From Trichobilharzia regenti (lineage: Eukaryota; Platyhelminthes; Trematoda; Strigeidida; Schistosomatidae), in contig OX235270.1 of assembly GCA_944472135.2 (NCBI GenBank), positions 140,941,632 to 141,005,631 of the forward strand: a DNA stretch of 64,000 bases. Reading direction: 5' to 3'. The notes beneath the pieces are model-generated. The model saw only the letters and a program-made list of their open reading frames with translations, did no database searches and was not told the DNA's origin. Shown in pieces: positions 48,249 through 60,116 of this stretch; positions within the stretch are counted from its first letter, which is position 1; the number at the start of each line of letters is the position of its first letter. A program made the translations under genes and the position numbers.

Positions 48249-50364
48249 AAGATAGGAATTGGGGTGAGACAGCCTTAGAATAGCCCAGACTGAATCGTTA
48301 TCTGTGATGAGCTCTGGGTAGAAGCACTGTGTGGCCTTAATACCAGATCTGATATACATAGCACATCCTCCTCCTCTGCCACGGTTTCTGTCACCTCTGA
48401 ATACACAACAGTTATCAATAGAAATATCTTTATCGCAAATCCGAGGAGTGCACCATGTCTCAGTAATCATTATGAGAGACGGGTTGCAAATTAAGGATAA
48501 TGTCGTGAAGTCAAACATTTTATTGAGTAAGGAGCGAGCATTGATGAGACAGAATGAGAGAGAGGGTTAGGGGTGACGGTGAAATCGCATTTATCTTTAA
48601 AACAGTTCTCTTCAAGGTTTATAGCGTCTAGAGCAGATTGTTTGATGGGTGCTAACACAGATGGTGGAAACTTACTGGCAGTGCTGGAAAAGTTCGCTAC
48701 ACCAGTATCAACACAGAGATGTGTTATCGTTGGTTACCCTGGCGGGTGTGAGGTGTTCATAATACCGTGGCTCCAATGCATCGCCCTCGCCTCCGGTAAT
48801 AAGTGACTTGACAGTATGTGTGCTATTTGCATCAATATTGGGGCTGCAATTTCGTGTTGGCTGAGAAAATTTACATTAGATGAAGAGAAGGTAGGTATTT
48901 CTTGTGGATAGTATGCTGGAGCATAGTTACGTGCATCGCAGTTATGACCAATATTTTGTGTGTTTAAGTTATTTTTGTAGATATTAGTCGATCGATGATC
49001 TTGGGCAGTCTGTATCCGGTGGTTTTCAGGGATGTGGCGAGTCGAAAGGCCACCTTTAGGAAACAAGCCTAACCCACTTGTTCCTTGTTGTAGAGGTCCC
49101 TGGATCAAACTTTTGTCTTTATTAGCAATAGATTGGAGAAATGTGTTGGGGTAGGTGTATGCCTGCCCGTCGGGCTTCGACTTATTTTTAGGGTGCCCAG
49201 ACATATAGCATCTGTTGTGTCTATCGGACGAAGATTTGTTTGATGTTGGTTGAATCGGCGGGTTACCTCTCTTTTTATTTATGTTATATTTATGGCGGTA
49301 TGAAGACTTATTCTGCTTCCTTGCGTTAGTGGTATGATTGGAGTTGCTTAAGTTAGTGTTATCTGGTTTCCTGATGAGAAACCTATCAGTGACGGGTTTG
49401 AGTACAGGTGTTCTGGATGACAGGGTTATTTTTACTTCGTGTTGTATGCTCACTAGTCTGAGTACTACTCGGGGAGATTATATTTAATGCTACATGCTCG
49501 AGCTTAGCCTTTTGCGTAACATTGGTAGTGGTATCAGCAGCTGATGGTGATGTGTCTAGCGGGCATAACTCTAAAGATGCATCTAAGTCTATGACCATAG
49601 TTGCTTCACTGTAGAGTTTACTAGGTGAAGCTTTATTATTTAAGGGTATTTCATTTTCCTGCATGTCTGTAGCATTAGGTTCACTTAAATGTAAGGCGAG
49701 AGAGTCTTTTGTAGGACATTCTGCAGTTACGTATGTGTTTGCGACACTTGATACACTTGCACGGCTATGTCTTTGACATGGCGTTAGGTCATGAGCAAGT
49801 TTAACGTTACCAAGGTGTGTAGATGAACTAATCAGCTTGTTAGGCGGCTGGAATTTCCTAACACCGTTAGGACCACTGAATTTAAACAGCACAGGGCAGG
49901 TATACCTTTCTGATTTTTTCCTGAGTCTGATTAGGTGGCAGTTCGTTGATGGCATGCCACACGCTTGGGGAATGTCACTTTGGTTTTGTCCAGAGGCGTC
50001 TGATCAGGCAGATTGTAAGCGAGAACGTTGTACAAGGACATGATTCGTTTAGTCACTTCATTGACTATAAAGTCTAACATACGCTCAGACTTCAGCAGAC
50101 TTTCCGGATTAGTATCATGAGTTGGGTTACAAAGAAGTTTGTATTCTCATTTAATTCGTTCACAGAGTTTCCTAGAGAAATAAGGTACAACTTATTTTGT
50201 TCAGCAGTTGCATATACCTCTGATAACAAATCGGGCACAATGACTTCGGGTACATTGTTGAGGCTACCTGTAAGGCGCAGTGATGTACGTATCTTCTTAG
50301 CTGAGTGGTCTAAACTATTCTTACGTATGGAAAGTACTCGTTTATTACGTTGTGCGATCGCTGA
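48249..50364 (-). pseudogene. CR1-type ORF1 and endonuclease start (right-arm copy)
   Basis: Mirror of 30890-33005. The frames at 49386-49955, 48734-49453 and 48114-48518 translate identically to the left-arm ones, so the same lesions were present before duplication or were homogenised afterwards. Confidence 0.75.
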
Positions 50365-50864
50365 ACACTGATCAGTATGGTTTAAAGTTGAAGCTGAGCT
50401 AAATCGAAAACAGGTATATGGACAAATAGTATATCGAGTGGATATACAGATTAAGTACTACTATGGACACGGTATGGAATTTTATTGCTTATAAATAAAC
50501 AATAAACTGACAAAAGTATTAAACCGTAAAGTATATACTATATAGAAACCAAATGTCCTGAAAATTGATCCTGATATGTAAACCACAAAATAATGAACTT
50601 CTCTATAGTTTCCTTTTGTGTGACGTTGTTCTAAAGTTACAATAAGGAGAATGAGCCCTGAGAAAGAGTGGATCCAAACTTGATAATTGGCGGAGATATA
50701 TCTGCGTAATTGGAAGCTAGGGTAGCAGCCAGTATAGGTTATAGTTGAGGACTGGTATAATATCCAATACAATATTCCGGAAATCGGAAATATATATCCA
50801 CGTTATGGAGAGAGATTGTAACGTCCGTAGCGTAAAAGCAGATAACTAATGAAGTTGGAGGTTG
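50365..50864. other. Unannotated sequence (mirror of 30391-30889)
   Basis: No gene is recognised. Confidence 0.3.
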
Positions 50865-50866
50865 AT

Positions 50867-50934
<68 letters not shown>

Positions 50935-50935
50935 T
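50865..50935. repeat. Expanded TA microsatellite
   Basis: About 70 bp of ATATAT with one AA interruption near 50880. It is 42 bp longer than the left-arm tract. Confidence 0.9.
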
Positions 50936-50955
50936 AAATATATATGAGTAATAAT

Positions 50956-51856
50956 AATGACGGTGTAGGGGACGACATCGTTAGAATTGTCAGGAGAGTA
51001 AGACAATGGAGAATATGAAGACATAAAAGGCCATTTAGACACCATCTTTGTGTGGCTTCATTGTTGTACAGCCTTCGCTTAAAGTCTGCCGTGGGCGGTG
51101 CAGTAGCCACATCTGCAGCGAAGGGGTTCCAGGGGTGGCAAACGCTCAGTGAAAAGAAAAGGGGGAGAGCCCTTGATTCTTTACCTTGTGATGAGCTATC
51201 CTACGTGGACTCCTACGAAGGAGCTCATACGTATTTGATGACAGAATACCTTTGTTTGAGTTATCCTGGTTATTTGTTTTATCTTATAGGCAAGAATCAA
51301 GTACTCGATAAACAGATCGGAGCTAAGTGTGAATACATCTAGTTTCTGTAGCCGCTCATCATATGGTTCATTCCGGAGATCTATAACGCCCGTCTTTGGA
51401 CTCTTTCTCAAAGCTTCACACATCTTCTAGGCACTGGGGAGTAATGATTTTTTGCACTTCAAAAGGTAGTCTTACGTGTATCTTCCAAAACCTTACAAAG
51501 AGCTCAGTAGTGAGTACACCTAGCTATCTATGTGTAAAATGTATGGTCGCATACGCCCTCGCGACACCACCCGGGTTCTTCACGCTTCTGTCGATTTTTT
51601 CTGTTAGAACTAGACCTAAGTCACTCCCTGACTTTTTGCAGGACAAGCTTCTGTTGCACCGGGTGTAACTTACCTTCCGCACTCTTTCAGGTTGAAAGTC
51701 ATACCACTGGCCACTACCCAGTCTTCAAAGATATTTTAGTCTAACTGCTGCCCATCTCAGTCTTCCGACCACCTTATTTCTCTCCGAATCTTTATGTCGT
51801 CAGCGTAAAGAAAAGTCAGGCAGCTTAGACAGCATGGTACTAGAATAAAGCCCTGC
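50956..51856 (-). pseudogene. CR1-type RT palm and C-terminus (right-arm copy)
   Basis: Mirror of 29440-30340, with the same broken frames. Confidence 0.75.
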
Positions 51857-52645
51857 AACACTCCTGATGACTAACTGAGCCAGGATTATCGGACACAAGT
51901 GACCTTAGTGAGGATTTCCTTTCATCTAATTAGTCCTCAAACTGTGACACCCACACACGCCTGACTTATTTTGGGTAGGAAAAAGTTATGTTGAACTGTT
52001 TCAGGTGTCTTTTCAAAGACCTGAAAGATCGCGTGGACTGCAAAATTATTATTATTATTTCCATTGTTATATGCGTTTTGCCTAAAACAATGTATCTGAA
52101 ACGCATAACCATTGGAAACACTCGTGACTTGGTGGTGAGAATATTTTATGCTTTGTAATGGTCCTGACAATGTGTTATACAAGAATAATTCAGATCTTGA
52201 TTATTTGAGAGAAATAAATGCTTGGAAGTTACTTGTGATATAAGTGTCATTGTTTTATGCTGTTGAGGTTTTCGCATGTCATTTATTGTTTAATCTTTTG
52301 ATTCTGGAGACTGAGTGGAAATTTTGAGGTAATTATTCCGGACAAGTTTTCTTCTTGCATTCATATCGTGGATGAATAGCAGTTATTCGAGTTCAGAAAA
52401 TGGATTTATGAACTTTTATAGGGAGGCTTCTTCAGCGTTGTGACAGGCCAATAAGTTTATTGCTGTCTCTCTCGGGTTGAAGGCAGTAAGCAAGGCAGTA
52501 TTCTAGCATAGGTGACAACATGGCGGTTCAAACAGAATGTGATGAAATCGACTATAGGAAACAAGCAGTGATGAGTGTTGTTCACGGTTGCTGTCACCAG
52601 TGAAGTGTCATTCATGGTTTACCATCGCCAACATCTGAAAACAAT
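51857..52645. other. Unannotated sequence (mirror of 28651-29439)
   Basis: No gene is recognised. Confidence 0.4.
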
Positions 52646-53246
52646 CCACTGGATGAAGCCGAAAGACGGAGCATTTTTGGGTGTAAGCATATCTCCAGTT
52701 CCATCCTAAATGGTTTCACTCTTGGCCTCTTGTTACACATACTATAAGTATGTGCATAAACATCACCCAGTTGCCTTAAATTATAAACTCATCTCCTTTA
52801 CTTTTTGTGGATGATATTAAGATTCGGGAGATGAATAATAATAATCCTGGAAGGTGAGCTTCCCGAAAATGTTTATGTAGGCTAATGGGAATTTTATACA
52901 GCATCTTGAATACTGCCCACAGACTGCTAACACATAGTCCCAGGAGAAGGCAAAAATCTGAGAAACAATACTACTGACAGGTTTTCTCTATTTTGGGGAC
53001 TCTAACACTTTACATATGAAAAGAGTATGGTAAGCTCAAACCTCTTCTCTTTATTATGCCATAGGAAGAAGAAGACTTTAATTTAGCTTATCGTATACTG
53101 ACTGGTGAGCTCTGTGAGGCTTTCACCCACCCAGGACACCTCTGCCAGGCCATTCAACGAAAGTGGTTAAACCATTGTCAAGTAAGATGTGACTGAATTT
53201 CGACTACTCATATATGATAGTGAAAGACTAGACTGGATCAAGTAAT
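52646..53246 (+). pseudogene. CR1-type RT fragment (right-arm copy, weak)
   Basis: Mirror of 28050-28650. LLFVDDIKIREM reads forward near 52798-52835. Confidence 0.5.
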
Positions 53247-53307
53247 ATCGACTGATTAAGTGGATACTTTCAAACATACGTTATATCTCCGCTGAGATAC
53301 ATGCTAA

Positions 53308-54083
53308 GAGGATTAATAGAGACATCTAATTTCAGATGGTAGTTGGTTCCAAAGAGTGTGATATTTAATGGTGAAAAAGTTTAGCCAAGTGGCTTTTCTG
53401 TGGGTAGCCACCTTGACAAGGTAATCGTGGTTTCGCAGCTGATATAATTTGATATTTTCCCAAGTTATGGATGAGTTACTATAACAATGTTTCCTAACGA
53501 CTTTGAAGAGCAGAAATAAGCTGCACTTGACTCACCTTAACCACAGAAGTTCTAATTTCAGACGTATACACCTGTCAACATATTCCACTTGTTGGTCAAA
53601 TCCTATCATGCGTTTAGTGAGGAATATCTCGACACTTTCGGTCCTTTTTGGTCTGCAGACCTTAAGTTACTAAATAGGAGAGCACAATATTCAAGTTTGG
53701 GTCGGATACATGTCATATATATATATAATCTTCCTTTCTTGGTGTAAAGGTTACGCAGTACAAAGCCAGTAAGTCGTTTACAGTCGGATACCGCCTTATT
53801 TGCATGATCGGAAAAGGATAAGTCTGAGTATGTTATCCCGAGATCTGTGACTGTGTTCAGTTTTGAGAGGAGCTCACCGTACATATATAGGCACATTCTC
53901 GGTTTCCAACGTCAAAGGTGGGCTATACTGCACTTGTCTGGGTTGAAAGCCAGTTGCCACTTTTCGCTCCAATCGCCTAGATTGTTTATGTCATGTTGGA
54001 TCTTGCTTTTGACGCTCATATCATCGTACCCATGATGATATGCTATCTTGAGATCATCTGCAAAGAGGTATGGCTTGCAATAC
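53308..54083 (-). pseudogene. CR1-type RT palm to C-terminus (right-arm copy)
   Basis: Mirror of 27215-27990. A 2-bp change in the TA repeat near 53722 restores one longer frame (53606-53896) compared with the left arm. Confidence 0.75.
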
Positions 54084-56306
54084 TTGATCACGGAGACTAT
54101 GTCATTTGCGCACTACTATACTCTACTTTGTGTTAACTAGCTAGGTCATTAATAAAGCTAAAACTTGCTCTCTGTTCATGTTTGTTGCTTCCCAAAGTCT
54201 GGCTGCTTTGAATAAAAACACAGTAATATCAATTTTCGATCAAAGCTTTATCTTCATCGAAACATCATAGTTTTCATGCTTAGATCAATATGGTTGGTAA
54301 TAATACTAATGGTGTGTATTTTCACATAAACATTTAAATTTACATGAGAATGCATGCCATTTTTACAGGCACGATCAAGTATGATATAATATCAAATCGT
54401 AGATTATCTACAAGTTAATAATGTTTCAACAGTTAAATATTTGATATATATATATATATATATACTCATTGTCTGAACCAGGCCGTATAGTTATTGAATT
54501 GTACAGTTGTCCTCCAGGTTGAGTGGCAAAATTGACATCGTTTCGTTTTCATCCCGTGATTGCAGGCATACGATAACCAACCAATATTGAGATAAGTACA
54601 ACGTTCACAAGGGATTGAAAGCTGTTTTAGAAAAGTAAAAGTGCTAAGGTGAATTAATAAAGTGTAATGAAATAGGTAAGTGCAAGTATCATAAACGCAT
54701 TTATAAAGGAAATTCCCCAGGCTGACAACGTTCATTTGCAGTGTATAATGCTACCCATATATGTCTTACTATGATGATGTCCACTTTTGGTTTTGATGCA
54801 TTTATCCTCATGCCGTTTTTTATTTCATACCTTTTTGTGCATTTGGTGCACAACCGTACCCTTTAGACAATAGGAATAGAATAAGTCGAATCGATTTCAT
54901 ATAGAGCTATAAAATGTTAGGTTTAATGGAATATAATGAGGATCAAGTAAAGATTTTATTAGAAAATAAACGAGGTGAGACATTGTGAAGTGGTATTCAA
55001 AAATCCGACGATGGATAGCAAGTTAATTTATAGGATGCCCCATAAATCTGTGCAGAGCCCACGTGGTTGCATCTCAACAATAGGCTGAGCGAATGGTATA
55101 TGTTTAAAGGCAAAAGCATGATCTATCTAGGCGTTCATTATTATCTTTTTCAAGATAAAAATCTAAGCCCTCATAAAAATCAGAAAATTCTTGAGCCGTC
55201 AAATCGCATATTGCTGTTCCTGCAGAATGGGGCGATTCACCTTAGTGACCACCACCATATCTACTGATCAGCTAGCGCCACTTTCCCTCCTTTTTTAATG
55301 TTAGGCTCTGAGACTATAATTATTATGGTTGCCGCAAATATATTGCTTGGTACCAGACATGTTCGTACCTCATATTCCATCTCCCTAGCTTTCTTAATGA
55401 GTGCTTCCAATAGGTCTCCTCGTACATTTTGTGAACACATTATATATGTGTGCATGCATCCCAATGAACAGATTACTTTATAAGAATTTAAAACCTTAAG
55501 GAGTAAAAAGTATATGTTTTGTGAGTAGTGGAGCAAGATTCAGCAGAACACTATAGTTAGGGTTCAATGTAGATAGTATGAACTGAAGGTAAGGTCGGCT
55601 GGCAGGACTTAGTGTATTAATTATCATGACAGTCTTGTATATAGTAAACATTTGACATTGCAAAGTAACATTGCAAAGGTATACTACCATTTCAAGTACT
55701 ATATAGCTTCTTCTTCTTCTTGTATTTACCTAGTAAGTATGCTTTCAATAATGTATTATTCATAATTGCATTTTATACCATTTTGCCGCTGCTCAGAATT
55801 TTCTTCTCTTCCTGAAATAGCGTTCAATCACGTGGTGACATAGCACTCACCCAGATAGATATACGCTGTTCACTACTGGTTGACCATAACTATCAGCAGG
55901 AAACGGAACGAAGTTTTGGTTGTCACTCAACTTTAACGGTGACCTTAGTAAACTGTTTACAGTTTAAGATTTACAAGAACCTGTTCTGATTGCTTGTACA
56001 ATAATTGAACAATTTAAATTTTTGAGAAAGTACTAATTCATGATACTTAAGGATTGTAATTTATAACATTACCGACCGTGCCTGTAAAAATGGCACGCAT
56101 CGCTAGTAAACTAACCCGTTTATACGAAATATAAATCATTATTATAACACATTCTTGGGCTTTTGTCAATGAAAGTCAATATCTGTATTTTTCTTGATGT
56201 GGCCCATTGAATCACTGGTTATCAAATTTTTCCCACAAAATAAGGACAAAAAGACAGCAACCAAGTAATTTCACCATAAGCCGAATTTATGTAATTTAAT
56301 TGATAC
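54084..56306. other. Unannotated AT-rich arm sequence with TIR-like pair (mirror of 25004-27214)
   Basis: It contains the inverted pair at about 54308-54376 and 56073-56130 sharing GTGCCTGTAAAAATGGCA, and a TA tract near 54443-54465. A 12-bp local duplication near 55662-55680 is absent from the left arm. Confidence 0.45.
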
Positions 56307-56639
56307 TGTAACGACAAAAGACAAGAGGCAGGCAACAGATCGTTTATTAAGGAAACCAACACGTATTTATATATATTTCATGTACATTATTACAGCTTAT
56401 TCAAGCAGACAAACACAGTCTTCTGATTGTTTGTTTCCTACAGAAAGTTGACCTTGCATCTCTTTGTAACTGTTTCTTGAATGTCAGATCATCTATATGT
56501 TAAATACATCTGCCAATGCCAAGTCTTCTGTGATTGTTGTTGAATCAGTCTTGTTCATATTATCTCGCCACCAATATGTACGACATACCCATCGACGTAA
56601 AATGCTGTCTACCATTTTCGGCTAGCCTGCTCCCACCAC
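56307..56639 (-). mobile_element. Gypsy-type LTR (right-arm copy)
   Basis: Mirror of 24671-25003, with the same TGTG start and ACA end on the minus strand. Confidence 0.7.
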
Positions 56640-56705
56640 ACTCGTCCCCCCGTCGAATAGCTTCGTGCGCAGTCGTTCCGACCTTCTGGGTGATATATCC
56701 TCTAG

Positions 56706-57689
56706 TTAAGGATTGTTACTGACCGGCTTGTTCCACTGTACCCATCTTTGGAGCTGACTAGCGTTAACTCGTTTCTGTTTATCACCACTTCGGATGGTAT
56801 ATACTTGACCCCGTCTTTTTGTGATTGTGTATGGTCCTTCCCACTTTGGAAGGAGTTTCCGTGAACCTGGCCCGCATTCAACTGTATATCTTCTATCTCC
56901 ACACTTCACTTGGTCCCTGAGTGCAAAGGTAATGCACTGAGTCTTTACTTTCATCTGAGACTTCGCGACATCACTCCGCTGCTTCTGCATTACATTCCTG
57001 ACTGCCTCTTTCCGCTCTGTTTTTAATTTCGTCGTACTCCACTTTTGGTGAAGGGGCTAGGTCTCGTTGTGTATCGGTAATCGTGGTTTTCTACCATACA
57101 CCAGTTGAAAGGGTGACTTCTTCGTTGTTTCTTGAGTGGTAGCACGATGTGTTAGTAAAATCAGTGGAAGCTCCGTTTCCCAGTTACCGCACTCCTTCAG
57201 TGAACGGTTATTTCTCTCTGTCAGGCCGTTGGTTTGTGGATGATATGGGGTCGTTCTGATCCTCTTGATGCCCATCCATTGCAAACAGGAAGCAAATTCT
57301 TCACTCTCGAAACAGGGATCTTGGTCTGTCAGTGTTGTATTTGGTACTCCGTCGTCTGCAACGATGTCCCTAACTACTGCATCTGTCACGGTCCTTGCAC
57401 ATTGATCTGGGATTGCTACGACGTCTACCCACCGTGTCGCGTGTTCCATCATCACCAAGAGGTACTGATTACCACTGGATGTCTAGGAAATGTACCCATG
57501 CCACTACGGACCACAAGTCACCTATCGCCGTAACTGGGATCGACTGAAGTGGTGGTCGTATGCACCGGTAGCACTTCATTAGCTCGCACCGTGGACATCC
57601 AAGTACGTATCTTGCTACGTCTTCTCTCATACCCGGATAGTACATAATTTGTCTTGGGAGGTTAGTTTCTCTGACCACGCCTGTATGGG
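56706..57689 (-). pseudogene. Gypsy-type integrase (right-arm copy)
   Basis: Mirror of 23621-24604, with the same frameshifts. Substitutions relative to the left arm include R to C in the core (EEFASCLQ) and E to K in the C-terminal module. Confidence 0.8.
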
Positions 57690-58829
57690 CTAGCTAGTTG
57701 TCATCCTATATTCCGACATCTTACCACAAGGACCATCATCAGACCACAAGAACCCTAAGTGACCTCTGTCACTCTCTGGCACCTTCACTTGTAGGAACAC
57801 TTCCTCAATATCCGCGACGACAGCAACTGTAAACTTTCTGAATCTCAACAGCAGACCGACTAATGAGCTCACGCAATCTGGGCCGCTATACAGATTATCA
57901 TTCAAAGAGACTCCTTCATGTTTCGCGGAACAATCGAACACCGCACGGAGTTTACCTGGCTTCCTTGGGTTAAAGACGGGATGATGGGGCAAATACCACT
58001 TCCCTGGCTCGCTCTGATCAACTAGTCTTTCAACGTAACCCTTCATTACATGTTTGTCGACGACATCCTTATATTTGGTCCAGAGGTCTGCATCTGACAG
58101 AAATTTCTTCTGTAAACCCACTAGTCTCTTAAGAACAACTTCTCTGTTACAAACCAACTGTCTATCTTTAAATCTCCATGGTAGGCCAACGCTGAAAAGC
58201 TCATTTTCGTATTTACAAGACTCCTCAACTATTTTAACTGCCTTTAGGTCTTCTACAGAACGACCCTTCTCTGGGACACCGCAGTCACAAAACTCCTTGT
58301 CATACATATTTCTAATCATAGTCTCTAGTTTGTTCCCATTGTTTGCAGCTAATGATGATATGTTGACTATGGATATAGACCCTCTCACTGTCCATTCCAG
58401 TGGTGTTTTCACCGCGAACAGATCATCTCTACCTCCGAATCTCTCTTCTACTACCTTGTGAGCTTCTGGCACACTACATCCAATGAGTATTCTCACTCTA
58501 CCATCTTGCAGTGTTGGAAACGTTATGTCACACAAGTATGGCTTACCGACAACTGTTTCAGGACTAGGTACGGTAGCTACGCCGAGTTTCATGCTGGAGG
58601 TAGTGTAAGCAGTATCTACGTCAACGGTTTCCCCAGTAGTCAAGGATTCTAACTGAAATGACACTCGTTCGCATACTACCGTTTTCGAAGAATTGAAAGT
58701 ATTTGGAAGCAGGGATTGTTTGGGCCCTTAATACCTAAGCAGCCGGCCAGCTTAGCATCTATCATTGTAACGTCTGAGCCATCATCCAACAGTGCATAAG
58801 TCTCTACCGAAGATTTAGGTCCTTTCACC
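57690..58829 (-). pseudogene. BEL/Pao protease and partial RT (right-arm copy)
   Basis: Mirror of 22481-23620. The continuous frame now starts only at about 58664, because a tract at 58688-58742 differs from the left arm, including a 1-nt length change, and breaks the protease frame. Other substitutions are A to V and P to S near 58370-58420. The tract matches the BEL copy at 12103-12164. Confidence 0.8.
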
Positions 58830-58845
58830 TTAACTGGTAATACCC

Positions 58846-59872
58846 CTAAATAAACTTGTGGGTTGTCAAGGGGTCTAAGGTACTATTACAATTAACCGAA
58901 TTCCCCGGTCCGTTTACTGTCCTCAGAAGTGGGTGCACACCGATTGAACCACTACTTTCTTTGTCTGTCGCCTTACAATTCAACTTTGTATGTTCCATCT
59001 TTAAACAACTGAAACGCAACCGCTTCTGCTTTGCCGTTTTTAACCTTTCTATGGGAGACATAGCAATGAAGCGATTGCAATCACTCAATTTATGCGTGTT
59101 ATGGCAAACAATACGGTCATCCTTTCTCGTTGTGCCTTGAGCCTTCACTACAAATGCTATCATTATATTCACCGTTTCCTTAGGTTCTACCTTAGAATGC
59201 GAAATGCTGGCGAATTTGTCCGTCGCTTGATTGACACTGTCTTTCACCAGTCTCACAGTATCATCGACCCGGGCTCCAAACCATCTTCCTCTGGCCGGGA
59301 ACTAACCTTTATGAACTTCCTTTGTAGACAAACCGGTAATTTCTTGACAACTGTCTCAATCACCGAACGTGAGTTTAACTCATCCATATTGTTAAGATAA
59401 ACGAGAGTATTTCTGTATACCATTAAATTATCCAAGAACCCTGCGAGTTCCTTGGAGTCGTCCCTTAACTGTGCCCCATTAACTTTGACGGTCTCAAAAA
59501 TGCTACGGGATATCATAAATGGCCTTCCAATCCTTTGACGCAATATTTTCACGGCCTCTGTATATCCTTCGTTAGGGGGCATGAACTTACAGCACTCTAT
59601 AGCTCTTGGAGCAGCTCCAGTGCAATACTTCAACAAATACATCAACTTCATTTCATCATTTCATTAAAAACCACTCAACATGACTTCAAACTCCTTTACA
59701 AACTGTGGATAGTCAGCTGGGTTTCCGTCGAAACACCGAGGCTCACATTTAGGTAGTTTAAAGTTCCTATTATCCCTAGACGACGATATGCTGACATCAA
59801 CCTTATCATGCTTAACATCACACATCATTACATGTAACCGAAAACTCAACATGGCTTACTTTCCTGCTTGCT
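58846..59872 (-). pseudogene. BEL/Pao Gag (right-arm copy, 5' part displaced by Gypsy insertion)
   Basis: Mirror of 21438-22464, with the same frameshifts and a few substitutions (Q to K, L to P in the zinc-knuckle region). The Gag N-terminus that lies upstream of 21437 in the left arm is absent here, because the Gypsy LTR begins at 59873. Confidence 0.8.
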
Positions 59873-60116
59873 TGTAACACCCAGAAGCAACAGACACAGT
59901 CAGCGAAGGAAGAAGAGGAAGATGCGAGAGGAAGGTCTATATTTCCAGCACGCAGGGCTCGAATTGCCCGGGTACAAGCTAATCAGTGTCATTTATAACA
60001 AGGTTAGACAAACAGTCCTCCACCTGTTCCAGCACGGCCAGGCCAGCGTTCTTATCTGAAAAAGAGGAAACAGGAGACTCATTTAGTGATGTCATGTTAG
60101 TTTTTATATCATTACA
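59873..60116 (-). mobile_element. 3' LTR of Gypsy element
   Basis: On the minus strand it starts TGTAATGAT and ends GGTGTTACA, giving matching TGTAA...TTACA inverted ends. It is 244 bp long, directly after a polypurine tract. The pol stop codon (TAA, 60112-60114) lies inside it. The outer end is exactly the edge of the giant repeat. The 5' LTR would lie beyond the window. Confidence 0.8.

Larger units (their letters stand above)
46062..59873. repeat. Right arm of giant inverted repeat
   Basis: Reverse complement of 21437-35192. It is 56 bp longer, from a 42-bp TA expansion, a 2-bp change and a 12-bp duplication near 55665. Its inner end touches the Penelope-like palindrome. Its outer end is the terminus of a Gypsy LTR. 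Confidence 0.97.
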
